Shown one piece after another: positions 43,096 to 51,519 of a stretch of DNA of 64,000 nt. This DNA comes from CAYPAU01 sp964408825 (GTDB lineage: Bacteria; Patescibacteriota; Microgenomatia; Levybacterales; UBA12049): the NCBI GenBank assembly GCA_964408825.1, contig CAYPAU010000003.1, positions 1 to 64,000 on the forward strand, given 5' to 3'. Each line of letters starts with the position of its first letter. Positions within the stretch are counted from its first letter, which is position 1. The notes below the pieces were generated by a model that was not told the origin of the DNA, made no database searches, and was given only the letters and a program-made list of their open reading frames with translations. The position numbers and the translations under genes were made by a program.

Positions 43096-44156
43096 AAAGA
43101 CCCGATCTTATCCTTCTTTCCTTTGTTATTTTTCTTACATTGTTTGGACTTTTTATGATCTATGACATCTCTTCTTTTGTTGCCTTCAGAGACTTTTCAG
43201 ACAAGTATCATTATGTAAGAGGGCAAATTTTCTGGGTGATTCTTGGGTTCTTGGGACTTGCCTTTTTTTCATATTTTGATTATAAGAAGCTTTATAACCT
43301 ATCACTTCCCATTCTTATTATTGCTATTGTCCTTTTAGTTATGGTTCTCATTCCGGGATTGGGGGTTTATGCTCTGGGAGCAAGAAGATGGATAAATTTT
43401 GGCCTTTTCGTGCTTCAGCCGGCCGAGTTTGTGAAACTTGCTCTTTCGATCTATCTTGCTTCCTGGCTCTCCCATAAGGAAAAAGGGCGACTGCCGGCGT
43501 TTCTTCTTCTTCTTGGTCTTATCGTTGGCCTTGTAATACTTGAGCCTGATATGGGAACGACCACTGTAATTCTTCTTGAGGCTCTCGTGGTATATTTTTT
43601 ATCGGGAGGAAATATAATTTACTTTTTAGTAATTCTTCCGGTTTTCTCGGTCTTGGGTTTTCTACTAATAAAACTTTCTCCGTATAGACTAAAAAGACTT
43701 GAGGCATTCTTAAATATCGGCAAGTCTCTTGAGGATTCCTCGTATCATATAAAACAGATATTAATCGCTTTAGGTTCAGGCGGAATCTTTGGTGTCGGTC
43801 TTGGAAATTCACTTCAAAAGTATGCTTATCTACCTGAGAGTACGACCGATTCAATCTTTGCGATTATTGCAGAAGAGCTCGGTTTTTTAGGAGCGACTCT
43901 TGTTATTTTAATGTTTGCCGCAGTTTTGTGGCGGGGATTTGTAATCGCGATAAATGCCAAGGATACATTTGGAAAACTTCTTGCAGGCGGAATAGTTACT
44001 TTTCTTTCGGCTCAGACCATAATAAACCTATCTTCTCAAACCATCCTTATTCCCCTAACCGGTATTCCTCTTCCGTTTATATCCTATGGGGGTTCGGCGT
44101 TAATAGTTGATTTATGTGCGGTGGGAATTTTACTTAACATAGAAAGAAATTCATGA
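43092..44156 (+). CDS. ftsW: FtsW-type SEDS peptidoglycan polymerase
   Basis: 354 aa, ten membrane helices. ARRWINFGLFVLQPAEFVKL, LEPDMGTTTVI, TTDSIFAIIAEELGFLGATL and GIPLPFISYGGSALI are SEDS signatures, including the catalytic Asp region. It polymerises glycan strands from lipid II together with FtsI. Location between mraY and murG makes it FtsW and not RodA. Confidence 0.92.
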   Translation: MKRPDLILLSFVIFLTLFGLFMIYDISSFVAFRDFSDKYHYVRGQIFWVILGFLGLAFFSYFDYKKLYNLSLPILIIAIVLLVMVLIPGLGVYALGARRWINFGLFVLQPAEFVKLALSIYLASWLSHKEKGRLPAFLLLLGLIVGLVILEPDMGTTTVILLEALVVYFLSGGNIIYFLVILPVFSVLGFLLIKLSPYRLKRLEAFLNIGKSLEDSSYHIKQILIALGSGGIFGVGLGNSLQKYAYLPESTTDSIFAIIAEELGFLGATLVILMFAAVLWRGFVIAINAKDTFGKLLAGGIVTFLSAQTIINLSSQTILIPLTGIPLPFISYGGSALIVDLCAVGILLNIERNS

Positions 44157-45256
44157 AGCTTCTAGTTTTAGGAGGACATTTGTCTCCCGCTCTTTCTGTC
44201 ATCGATTCTCTTCCCAGGGATTGGGAGGCAGTGTTCGTGGGAAGGAAATTTGTGTTTGAAGGAGAAAAGGCAGTTTCACTTGAATTTAAGGCAATAGAGA
44301 AGCTGGGGATAAAATTTATAAATCTTAGCACCGGAAGACTTCAGAGAAAATTCACAATTAATACGGTACCCTCGCTTCTTAAGCTTCCTTCAGGGTTTGT
44401 AAAAGCTTTTAGTGTCCTTCTTTTTGGGAAACCTGATGCGGTGTTAGGATTTGGCGGATATATAGAAGTTCCCGTTGCATTTTGCGCATTTCTTCTTAGA
44501 ATTCCGGTTATTCTGCATGAGCAAACGCTTGAAGCAGGTTTTGCAAATAAAATATGCACAAAATTTGCGACTAAAATATGTATATCATGGGATTCATCGA
44601 GGAAATTTTTTCCAAAAGAAAAAACAGTATTCACGGGAATTCCGCTCAGAAATGAAGTTGTTGCCGCTATGAAAGACGGTTTTGAAAAAGAAAGTGACAT
44701 CAAACAAATTTTTATAACTGGGGGAAGTTCAGGCTCCCATTTCATAAACAGCCTAGTTGAGGAGCGGATAGAGAAGCTTCTTAAAAATTATAGAATAGTT
44801 CATCTAACGGGTGACTCTCGGAAATACAATGATTTCGCAAGACTCTCTGAATTAAGAAATAAGCTACCTCAGGATCTTAAAAAAAGGTATGAATTGAAAA
44901 AATTTGTTGAGCCTCAGGAGTTTACCAGAATTTTAAAAAATTCGGATCTTGTTATTTCAAGATCCGGCATAAACACTGTTTTTGAGATTTTCCTTTTAGG
45001 AAAGCCTTGTATTTTAATTCCTATTCCGTTTTCCCAGAGAAATGAACAATTAAAAAACGCTGCCTTTCTTAAAAGGCAAGGCCTCGCACAGATTTTTGAG
45101 CAGGGCAAAACCGATTCGGTAATTCTTTACTCAAAGATAGAAGAGATGATGGCTAAATTAAAAGATTACAAAACTAAAGCAGCCTTAGATTTTTCTTTTG
45201 AAAAAGCTCCCGATAAAATAATTGAGGAAATCAAGAAATGCATAAAAGAAAAATAA
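44153..45256 (+). CDS. murG: UDP-GlcNAc:lipid I N-acetylglucosaminyltransferase
   Basis: 367 aa, GT28 fold. The N-terminal loop is VLGGHLSPALSV, a variant of GGTGGHxxPA missing the first glycines; then GFGGYIEVPVAF, HEQTLEAGFANK, FITGGSSGSHFIN and SRSGINTVFEIFLLGKPCIL. It makes lipid II at the cytoplasmic membrane face. Overlaps ftsW by ATGA. Confidence 0.9.
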   Translation: MKLLVLGGHLSPALSVIDSLPRDWEAVFVGRKFVFEGEKAVSLEFKAIEKLGIKFINLSTGRLQRKFTINTVPSLLKLPSGFVKAFSVLLFGKPDAVLGFGGYIEVPVAFCAFLLRIPVILHEQTLEAGFANKICTKFATKICISWDSSRKFFPKEKTVFTGIPLRNEVVAAMKDGFEKESDIKQIFITGGSSGSHFINSLVEERIEKLLKNYRIVHLTGDSRKYNDFARLSELRNKLPQDLKKRYELKKFVEPQEFTRILKNSDLVISRSGINTVFEIFLLGKPCILIPIPFSQRNEQLKNAAFLKRQGLAQIFEQGKTDSVILYSKIEEMMAKLKDYKTKAALDFSFEKAPDKIIEEIKKCIKEK

Positions 45257-45642
45257 AAAGAAAAGGTAAATTTGTATTTTTTAAAGTATTTTTGCCTTTC
45301 TCAGCCCTTTTTGTCTTATTTTTAGGATTATATTTCTACATGCCTTTTTTAATAGACACTAATTTGGTAAGTCCTCTTTCTAAAATAAGCTTAAAATCAG
45401 ACAAAAGAGTCGTTGAAGAGGCTCTTTTGAAAAATAGAATTACCTACTCATCCATAGATATTGCATCTGATTCCTCCTTCCTGGTTAATCTTTCTGATGG
45501 AGCAAAGGTTATAATTACACCCAAGAAAAATATCTCATCGCAAATAAACTCTTTACAACTTATGCTTAATCGGCTTACAATAGAAGGGAAAAGAATAAAA
45601 ATTGTAGATTTTAGGTACGACAGACCTGTTGTTAGGTTCTGA
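45238..45642 (+). CDS. Reduced FtsQ/DivIB-like division protein
   Basis: 134 aa against ~250 for typical FtsQ. A basic N-terminus (MHKRKIKRKGKF), one membrane helix (VFLPFSALFVLFLGLYFYMPF) and a short periplasmic domain ending KRIKIVDFRYDRPVVRF, which matches the last FtsQ strand (iDlRf...pVvr). The POTRA domain seems largely missing. Its place between murG and ftsA is where ftsQ sits in other dcw clusters. Confidence 0.65.
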   Translation: MHKRKIKRKGKFVFFKVFLPFSALFVLFLGLYFYMPFLIDTNLVSPLSKISLKSDKRVVEEALLKNRITYSSIDIASDSSFLVNLSDGAKVIITPKKNISSQINSLQLMLNRLTIEGKRIKIVDFRYDRPVVRF

Positions 45643-45650
45643 TTTTATTT

Positions 45651-46941
45651 ATGAATGAAGGAAAAATAGTCGTAGGAATAGACATAGGGACTTCAAAGAT
45701 TGCAACCGTTATTGCTCGATCGGATGACTTTTTAAATATCTTGGGAGTATCAGAAATACCTTCGCAGGGGATAAGAAAAGGGCAAACCGTAGACATAATT
45801 GAGGCAGTTTCTTCAATCAATTCTTNNNNNNNNNNAGGCAGCAGAGAGAATGGCAGGATATTCTGCATCTCATGTGGTTTCCTCAATTGGAGGAAGTCAT
45901 ATAGAATCTATCAATTCAAAAGGAGTCGTTGCGGTTTCTTCTCCGGGAGGAGAAATTACACAGAATGATGTAACAAGAGTTATAGATGCTGCGAAAGCAG
46001 TATCTCTTCCATCAAGCAGGGAAATTATTCACGTACTCCCAAGAAGTTATACAGTAGATGGTCAGGAAGGGATAAAAGATCCGGTTGGAATGAGTGGAAT
46101 AAGACTTGAGGTCGACACCCATATAATCTCGGCTAATTCAACCGCAATAAGAAATCTTGAAAAAGCACTTTCTGAAGTGGGAGTCGACGTAGATTCGGTT
46201 GTTTACAATGGTTATGCAAGTAGCCTTGCTGTTGTCTCTGATACAGAGAGAGAACTTGGAGTTATCCTAATTGATATGGGAGCAGGAACGACCGACATAT
46301 CAGTTTATGTTGAGGGGTCAGTTGCTTATTCATCCGTTATTCCTGTGGGAGCAAGGCATATCACAAATGATTTGGCAATAGGGCTTAGAATTTCACTTGA
46401 GAGCGCTGAGAAGATAAAACTATTTTTATCGAATCCTCAAAAGACTCAAGAAATTACCGAGGAGGGTAAGGAACAGACAAAAGCTAGAAGTTCAGATGAG
46501 ATAGATCTTTCATCGCTTCATCTCGTAGAAGATATAAGCAAAGTTTCAAAAAAAACGCTTGTAGACGGAATTATAAGGCCAAGACTGAATGAAATATTTA
46601 CTTTCGTAGGTCTTGAAATTAAAAAAAGCGGCTTTGCCGGGCAAACTCCATCCGGTCTTGTAATTACCGGAGGAGGGGCAGGAACAGTGGGGGCTGTTGA
46701 AAGTGCAAAAAGAACCCTTGCGATGCCTGTGAGGATTGGCATTCCGACAAATCTTAAAGGAATAATTGATGAAATTCAAAATCCGGCATTCTCAACCGTA
46801 GTCGGGCTCTCAAAATATGCAGGGGCTTTTGAGGGACAGCCGGGGTTGCCGTTTGGAATTTCGATTCCTAAGATTCCGGGCTTTTCAGGAAATAAAATAG
46901 TTGGAAAGATTATTGATCTTGTAAAGTCTTTCATTCCATAA
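45651..46941 (+). CDS. ftsA: Cell division protein FtsA (spans N gap)
   Basis: Actin-fold ATPase that tethers FtsZ to the membrane. Seen: VVGIDIGTSKIATVIAR (phosphate 1), SEIPSQGIRKGQTVDIIEAV, AAERMAGYSASHVVSSIGG in the 1C subdomain, ILIDMGAGTTDISVYVEG (phosphate 2), VITGGGAGTVGAVESAKRTL (adenosine), and a C-terminal amphipathic helix (KIVGKIIDLVKSFIP) for membrane binding. Ten N at 45826-45835 sit at the start of domain 1C and shift the frame artificially; only about three residues appear lost. Confidence 0.92.
45826..45835. other. Assembly gap (10 N) inside ftsA
   Basis: Frame differs on the two sides because the placeholder length is not real. Confidence 0.95.
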
Positions 46942-46992
46942 AGGATTGGGGACTTGCAAAAAGATTATCAATTTGTTACATTTAGTGTGCCT

Positions 46993-48105
46993 ATGCTAAT
47001 TAAACCACAAACTGCAAATTTTGCTAAAATCCGCGTCATGGGCATAGGCGGCGGAGGATGCAATGCTCTCTCCTCAATGATAAATCAGGGACAAGTTCAG
47101 GGAGTTGATTTTGTTTCCGTTAATACTGATGCTCAGGCTCTTCTCTTATCGGCAGCTGCAACAAAAATTCAAATTGGCGAAAATCTTACCAAGGGTCTTG
47201 GTTCAGGAGGAGATCCTGAGATTGGGAGGCAAGCCGCAGAGGAGTCCCGCGAGAAACTAAAAGATATCCTTGATGGATCAGACATGATTTTCCTAGCATC
47301 CGGTATGGGAGGAGGAACCGGAACGGGCGCTTCTCCGATAATTGCGGAGGTTGCCAAGGAAATAGGAGCACTTACAATTGCAGTCGTCACAAAACCTTTT
47401 ACATTTGAAGGGACAAGAAGAATGGTAGTGGCAGAGGACGGAATTGAAATTCTTAAAGACAAAGTCGATACGCTTATTTTGATTCCCAACCAGAGAATCC
47501 TCGATGTGGTTGATAAGAAACTTTCACTTCTTGAGGCATTTAAAGTAGCCGATTCAGTACTTACACAAGGCGTTCAGGGAATATCAGATCTTATAACAAT
47601 GCCGGGTCTTATTAATGTTGATTTTGCAGATGTAAGGACGATTATGTCCGAGGCAGGGTCGGCTCTTATGGGAATAGGCACAGGGGTAGGCGAGAATAGA
47701 GCGCAGGCTGCGGCAAGATCGGCAATTGCTTCCCCACTCCTTGAGATATCAATGGAAGGAGCCCGCGGAGTCTTATTTAATATAACAGGAGGTCCTGATA
47801 TTACGATGAGCGAGGTTGATGAGGCGGCCAAAATTATAGCCTCAGCCGCGGACCCTGATGCAAACATTATCTTTGGTGCAACCATTGATCAGGCAATGCA
47901 CGATACGATAAAAATAACCGTTATCGCCACAGGATTTGATCAGGTAAGACAGAGACTTCAAGAATTTGTAGTTCCCGAGAAAAAAGCTGAAGATGCTTCC
48001 TCGGCAATGTCGAGTGCTTCCGCACAGGAGCCTGCGGCAGAAGAAACACCCGAAACAGAGGAAGATGTTTTCGAGATCCCCGCATTCCTAAGACAGAGGA
48101 ATTAA
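46993..48105 (+). CDS. ftsZ: Cell division protein FtsZ
   Basis: About 370 aa from ATG 46993; a TTG at 46954 with a better-placed AAAGGA would add 13 residues and cannot be excluded. Tubulin-like GTPase: VMGIGGGGCNALSSMI, the GTP loop GMGGGTGTGASP, NQRILDVVDKK and the T7 loop INVDFADVRTIM. After a short acidic Ala/Glu linker it ends in the conserved C-terminal peptide FEIPAFLRQRN that binds FtsA. The last 41 nt are duplicated 6.5 kb downstream, marking the insertion site of an integrative element. Confidence 0.95.
   Translation: MLIKPQTANFAKIRVMGIGGGGCNALSSMINQGQVQGVDFVSVNTDAQALLLSAAATKIQIGENLTKGLGSGGDPEIGRQAAEESREKLKDILDGSDMIFLASGMGGGTGTGASPIIAEVAKEIGALTIAVVTKPFTFEGTRRMVVAEDGIEILKDKVDTLILIPNQRILDVVDKKLSLLEAFKVADSVLTQGVQGISDLITMPGLINVDFADVRTIMSEAGSALMGIGTGVGENRAQAAARSAIASPLLEISMEGARGVLFNITGGPDITMSEVDEAAKIIASAADPDANIIFGATIDQAMHDTIKITVIATGFDQVRQRLQEFVVPEKKAEDASSAMSSASAQEPAAEETPETEEDVFEIPAFLRQRN
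48064..48104 (+). repeat. attL: ftsZ 3' end copy of the element boundary
   Basis: 41 nt matching 54560-54600 with four mismatches; the last 17 nt (48088-48104) are identical. It codes for the FtsZ C-terminal peptide. Confidence 0.8.
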
Positions 48106-48130
48106 ACTTTAAAAGCTACAAATCTCTACT

Positions 48131-48154
48131 AAGCACCGAAGGAGGTGCTTTTTT
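48131..48154 (+). terminator. Terminator after ftsZ
   Basis: AAGCACC pairs with GGTGCTT, then TTTTTT. It lies inside the left end of the element, so the element would bring a terminator for the host operon. Confidence 0.75.
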
Positions 48155-48184
48155 ATTTCTTCACAAATCATGATAGCCTAAAGG

Positions 48185-48227
48185 TTTTGCGAGAATCAAT
48201 AGGGACCGGTTGTGGTTTGAGAGTGGG
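48185..48227. repeat. Integrase-flanking repeat, left copy
   Basis: Contains TTTTGCGAGAA and ACCGGTTGTGG followed by TTTGAGAGTGG. The same two blocks occur in the opposite order at 49293-49326, upstream of the integrase. Confidence 0.6.
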
Positions 48228-48267
48228 GAGTTGGAGAAATCTAAGTCCTCACAAATGAAGCCATAAA

Positions 48268-49278
48268 TTACTTAAGGGACAAAGAAAAACTTAAGTCCCC
48301 GTTCTTTTCAGAAATAGAAAAACTAAATCTTGGGTCATTTTCCAAGTGTAAGCTTTCAACAGTTTCCTTTAATGATTTTATAACTTCTTTAGGGTCAACA
48401 TTAAGCCTAACCATCGGATGTCTCATAGCAGCTCTCTCTAAAGTTTTATCTGCTAAGTGCATGTAAGTTGAATAAGTTGTTTGTATGTCCTTATGACCTA
48501 CAAGTGGAGCAACCTCCGTAATAGGAACTCCTGCTTCAAGCATGTGAGTAATGTAGCTATGTCGGAAATTGTGAGGAAATGTCCTCTTAGTAACACCAGC
48601 GGCTAAAGCTCTTCTTTTCAGATCAGAGCTGAAATCGGTCACTTGAACTAGTTTTTCCATCATGTTTCTGAAAACTCTGTCATCCGGCTTCCTGTCTTTG
48701 ATAAGAGCTGCTAAGTTGCTTTTTAGAGGTTCTATAAAATAAGCAGTTCTATTTTGATTAGTTTTGGTATTGACAAAAATAGCTTTACCTGCACTAATAT
48801 CGATGTGTTTAACTTTTAGCTCTGCAGCTTCTGAATATCTACATCCGGTATATGCCAAAAACATTGTGAATGTTCTAAATCTGAAATCCAGAATACTGCA
48901 ATCCATTCCTCTAAAGTTTCCATACGAAAGGGAAGTGTTAAGTATTTTTTCAATCTCCTCTCTGGTAAAAATGATTATATCTGGCTTAACTTTCTTAAAA
49001 GATTTGAAGCCATCATAGAAGTCGTAGGGAAGTCCTCTGTCTTTGCAGTAAGCTACTAGCTGTCGAAATACAAAACCATAAGTATTAAGCGTATTATTAT
49101 TTCTTCCTTTCGTTTTTAAATCCATGAAGAATTTTTCAACGTTTTGCTTATTTAATTCCTTGTCAGAAAACCAAACATTTATTAATTTCAATCGAGATTT
49201 GCAGGTCCGGATACTTCCCTCGGATAGAGACTGCTTTGTGAATATGAAAGAGTAGAAATCTTTCTCGACTATTACCAT
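48268..49278 (-). CDS. Tyrosine recombinase (site-specific integrase)
   Basis: About 336 aa from ATG 49278 (MVIVEKDFYSFIFTKQSL); starts at 49347 or a TTG at 49362 would add residues encoded by a repeat. An N-terminal core-binding domain (SEGSIRTCKSRLKLINVWF, NNNTLNTYGFVFRQLV) and the catalytic domain with Arg in YTGCRYSEAAEL, a Lys strand (NTKTNQNRTAYF), HxxR in FPHNFRHSYITHML, His in PLVGHKDIQTT and the nucleophile Tyr in STYMHLADKT. It faces the ftsZ junction, as expected for an element's int gene beside its att site. Confidence 0.92.
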   Translation of the reverse strand: MVIVEKDFYSFIFTKQSLSEGSIRTCKSRLKLINVWFSDKELNKQNVEKFFMDLKTKGRNNNTLNTYGFVFRQLVAYCKDRGLPYDFYDGFKSFKKVKPDIIIFTREEIEKILNTSLSYGNFRGMDCSILDFRFRTFTMFLAYTGCRYSEAAELKVKHIDISAGKAIFVNTKTNQNRTAYFIEPLKSNLAALIKDRKPDDRVFRNMMEKLVQVTDFSSDLKRRALAAGVTKRTFPHNFRHSYITHMLEAGVPITEVAPLVGHKDIQTTYSTYMHLADKTLERAAMRHPMVRLNVDPKEVIKSLKETVESLHLENDPRFSFSISEKNGDLSFSLSLK

Positions 49279-49292
49279 GTTCCCTTTTGAGG

Positions 49293-49326
49293 AACCGGTT
49301 GTGGCTGAAAGTGGATTTTGCGAGAA
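49293..49326. repeat. Integrase-flanking repeat, right copy
   Basis: AACCGGTTGTGG, CTGAAAGTGGA and TTTTGCGAGAA run together. Shared blocks with 48185-48227 on the other side of int suggest recombinase arm sites or operators. Confidence 0.6.
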
Positions 49327-49358
49327 CCTACTAATCTTATATAACATATTTACAAAAA

Positions 49359-49532
49359 TCAAGATTTAATTTCTTTCCCAGCAGTTTCGTTTTTCAAATC
49401 ATCAATTATAAGCCCCTCCAGGTACTCTTTAATCGTCATAGAAAGACTTGATGATCTTATCTTGACTCTCCGTAGCAACTCGGCATCAATCCTGGCCTGT
49501 TTTGATGATTTACTGTCGACAAATCTACTCAT
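49359..49532 (-). CDS. Small ribbon-helix-helix protein (possible excisionase or regulator)
   Basis: 57 aa. After a short basic N-terminus the strand QARIDAELLRRVKIRS and helices SLSMTIKEYLEGLIIDDL match the Arc/MetJ/CopG ribbon-helix-helix pattern (R-I-D-x-E-L-x-x-x-x-K then s-x-k-e-y-l). Such dimers bind short operators. It lies directly upstream of int on the same strand, its stop abutting the integrase leader, the place where element regulators or directionality factors are often found. Confidence 0.65.
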   Translation of the reverse strand: MSRFVDSKSSKQARIDAELLRRVKIRSSSLSMTIKEYLEGLIIDDLKNETAGKEIKS

Positions 49533-49535
49533 CCA

Positions 49536-49901
49536 TTAGTATTTCTTATTTTTAAATTTCCACATGAAATAAGCTCCTGGTTTTCTAACAGGGGTTTGCG
49601 TATCTTTTTTTTCCTCTACATCGGATTGAACAGATTTAAGAAGACTTCGAGCCTGAGTTGTACCGATTCTATTGACGACATCAAGATAGCAGGCGAAGTT
49701 ATTTAAATCCCCTAATGTCTTAGATATTGTTTCTGCTAATTGGGATTTTTCGTTGTTTGGAGTAAAGGTAGATTTATCTAAAGCATATTTTTCTTTAGAA
49801 GGATTATCGATATTAACGAAATTATCAATTTCTTTATTAACGTTATTATCGTTAATGGAAATATCATATTTTCTTTTTAATATTGTTCTAATACCTTCCA
49901 T
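49536..49901 (-). CDS. Hypothetical protein under a two-state leader
   Basis: About 121 aa from ATG 49901. A longer frame to 49961 exists, but its extra codons fall in the hairpin leader. The protein is hydrophilic, with an Asn/Asp/Lys-rich N-terminal half and a helical segment ETISKTLGDLNNFACYLDVVNRIG, ending in a Lys-rich tail. No family recognised. It stands two nt upstream of the ribbon-helix-helix gene, likely the same transcript as int. Confidence 0.55.
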   Translation of the reverse strand: MEGIRTILKRKYDISINDNNVNKEIDNFVNIDNPSKEKYALDKSTFTPNNEKSQLAETISKTLGDLNNFACYLDVVNRIGTTQARSLLKSVQSDVEEKKDTQTPVRKPGAYFMWKFKNKKY

Positions 49902-49903
49902 AT

Positions 49904-49954
49904 AAAAACTCCCGTCTCGGGTGGAATCCCTACGGGAGCTTTTATTTCCACCCG
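49904..49954 (-). promoter_or_regulatory. Mutually exclusive hairpins in the leader (attenuator or RNA switch)
   Basis: On the minus strand CGGGTGGAA (49954-49946) can pair with TTCCACCCG (49926-49918), or CTCCCGT (49938-49932) can pair with ACGGGAG (49915-49909), which is followed by TTTTT and, 3 nt later, the ATG. The two stems interleave. The second would both terminate transcription and hide the GGGAG ribosome site. Confidence 0.65.
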
Positions 49955-49961
49955 AATTCAA

Positions 49962-50336
49962 AAAAACCTACATATATACTATAATTTATTTTGTCAAGCG
50001 AATAAAGGGTTTAGCTTGGTATTTCAATCTAATTTCATGGTATGTAGGTATTTACAGAGGCTTTCGTGTATTAGGATTCTTGCTCTTTAAGTTTTGAAGT
50101 ATGACATTCTGATTTAGCCGTTATTTCTTTAAAATAGGCAATTATGTCAGCGTTAGATTTGTCTCGCAATATTACTTCTATCTGACTGGTCTGTGGTATG
50201 TCAAGCTAGATAAAAATGTTAAGAAGACGTAAGGGGGATTAAAACATTCCTGCCTACGCTTTTATTCTGCAAGCATGCAAGGAAGTATTTATACTTTATC
50301 TAAATCCGATAAGTAACAAAAGTATACTTGTATAAG
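49962..50336. other. Intergenic region with promoter and a start-less ORF remnant
   Basis: It holds the minus-strand promoter at 49969-49997. It also has a 43-codon minus-strand frame (50071-50202, from DIPQTSQIEVILRD to KLKEQES) that follows a stop directly and lacks a start codon, possibly a decayed gene. The remaining ~130 nt show nothing I can support. Confidence 0.4.
49969..49997 (-). promoter_or_regulatory. Promoter of the int operon leader
   Basis: On the minus strand TTGACA (49997-49992), 17 nt, TATGTA (49974-49969). Predicted start near 49962 makes the RNA leader consist almost only of the competing hairpins. Confidence 0.6.
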
Positions 50337-50564
50337 TTAAAAGGGTAGTAAATCTGAAGCAGAAACTTTTAATGCCTTAGCTATCTTATATAAAGACCTT
50401 ACGGTAGGATTTCTTTCTCCTCTTTCAATTAGCCCAATATATGTTCTATCCATAGAAATTATTTCTGCAAGTTTTTCCTGGGAAATGCCTTTTGACTTTC
50501 TCATTCTTCGTAATTTCTCCCCAAACTTGATTAAAATATGCCTGTGAGTAATAGCTTTCCCCAT
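50337..50564 (-). CDS. XRE-family helix-turn-helix regulator
   Basis: 75 aa, a single Cro/C1-type domain: FGEKLRRMRKSKGISQEKLA, the recognition region DRTYIGLIERGERNPTVRSL and KIAKALKVSASDLLPF. It is divergent from the gene at 50657 across a short intergenic region and is a good candidate repressor of the element. The tail of a related second XRE gene is found at 52861. Confidence 0.92.
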   Translation of the reverse strand: MGKAITHRHILIKFGEKLRRMRKSKGISQEKLAEIISMDRTYIGLIERGERNPTVRSLYKIAKALKVSASDLLPF

Positions 50565-50608
50565 TAAATGTAATGTATGCTACTATGAGTATCATTTCAG
50601 CTGACTCC

Positions 50609-50637
50609 TTGTCATCTTTTCGTAGTTGTGCTATAAG
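50609..50637 (+). promoter_or_regulatory. Promoter of the secreted-protein genes
   Basis: TTGTCA, 17 nt, TATAAG with an upstream TG (extended -10). It lies between the divergent XRE gene and 50657, where the regulator could bind. Confidence 0.6.
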
Positions 50638-50656
50638 AAAGATATAAAAACTAGAT

Positions 50657-51142
50657 ATGAGAAAGATTTTTCTTCCAGCGTCAATTAGTTTACTTGCAGT
50701 AGCGATAATAGTTGCTTCCTTAACTTCATCAGGGTTTATAAGGGGACTAAGTAAGGAAAAACAACTAACAGAAGTAAAAGGGGAAAATGTTTCCGTAACT
50801 AAATCCCCAACTCCGACAATTACTCCAAAGCCTACTACAGAAGTAGAGACTGAATCAACAGTTTATAAACAGCCAGTGGTGCAATACGTACCTACAAATA
50901 CTCCTATTCCAACATCAACCGCACAACCAGCTATGCAGTCTCCATATTCCAATTTTCAAGACAAACAAGCGTATTGTCGTGATTTAGCGGCACAAGTTGT
51001 ACAGAAAATTGCCAGTGATTCCGAAATGAGGGAGGATCTGCAATGGATACAAGGTGAGGTGGGGTCAGATGTAATAAAATACCTAAATGATTCTACTTAC
51101 ACGAATGCATACCAGAGCTGTTTAAGCAAAATACAACAATAA
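50657..51142 (+). CDS. Membrane-anchored or secreted protein with Pro/Thr linker
   Basis: 161 aa. An N-terminal hydrophobic segment (ISLLAVAIIVASLTSSGFI) acts as signal or anchor, followed by a PTPT-rich linker (residues about 45-98) and a C-terminal ~60-residue helical domain (YCRDLAAQVVQKIASDSEMRE) with two Cys residues that may form a disulfide. Not recognised. Architecture resembles the anchored proteins of the host surface island. Confidence 0.6.
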   Translation: MRKIFLPASISLLAVAIIVASLTSSGFIRGLSKEKQLTEVKGENVSVTKSPTPTITPKPTTEVETESTVYKQPVVQYVPTNTPIPTSTAQPAMQSPYSNFQDKQAYCRDLAAQVVQKIASDSEMREDLQWIQGEVGSDVIKYLNDSTYTNAYQSCLSKIQQ

Positions 51143-51189
51143 AGGTAAACTAAGTCTTATTTACCTAAAAATATTAAGCATAATTTATT

Positions 51190-51450
51190 ATGGTTGGTTT
51201 AGCAATTCAAATAGTAGCTTTTATCATTGTCGCAACAGCAGTTATATCCATAGCTGCTCTTATTTTGTTGCTACTGGGAGGACTAGTGGGGGCGGCTATT
51301 GAGGGAGTTAAGGAAGAACGAAGTCAAAAAATGACAGAGGAAGACCTGCATAAGCAATATCAAAAGAAGAACCCAGGCATGAAAAGAATTTTTGGGAATC
51401 TATACATGAAAGAAATCCATAAGAAGCCTGAGGAAGAAAACGATAATTAA
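51190..51450 (+). CDS. Small membrane protein
   Basis: 86 aa. One or two hydrophobic segments at the N-terminus (VAFIIVATAVISIAALILLL and the following Gly-rich GGLVGAAI) and a charged cytoplasmic tail (KEERSQKMTEEDLHKQYQKK). No family recognised. Confidence 0.55.
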   Translation: MVGLAIQIVAFIIVATAVISIAALILLLLGGLVGAAIEGVKEERSQKMTEEDLHKQYQKKNPGMKRIFGNLYMKEIHKKPEEENDN

Positions 51451-51474
51451 CATTGACTTATTGTGTGACGCAAC

Positions 51475-51503
51475 TTGTAATTCTCTTCAAAAAGGTGTAT
51501 AAG
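51475..51503 (+). promoter_or_regulatory. Promoter
   Basis: TTGTAA, 17 nt, TATAAG, 16 nt before ATG 51520. Confidence 0.5.
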
Positions 51504-51519
51504 AGTTTTGAACATTAAA

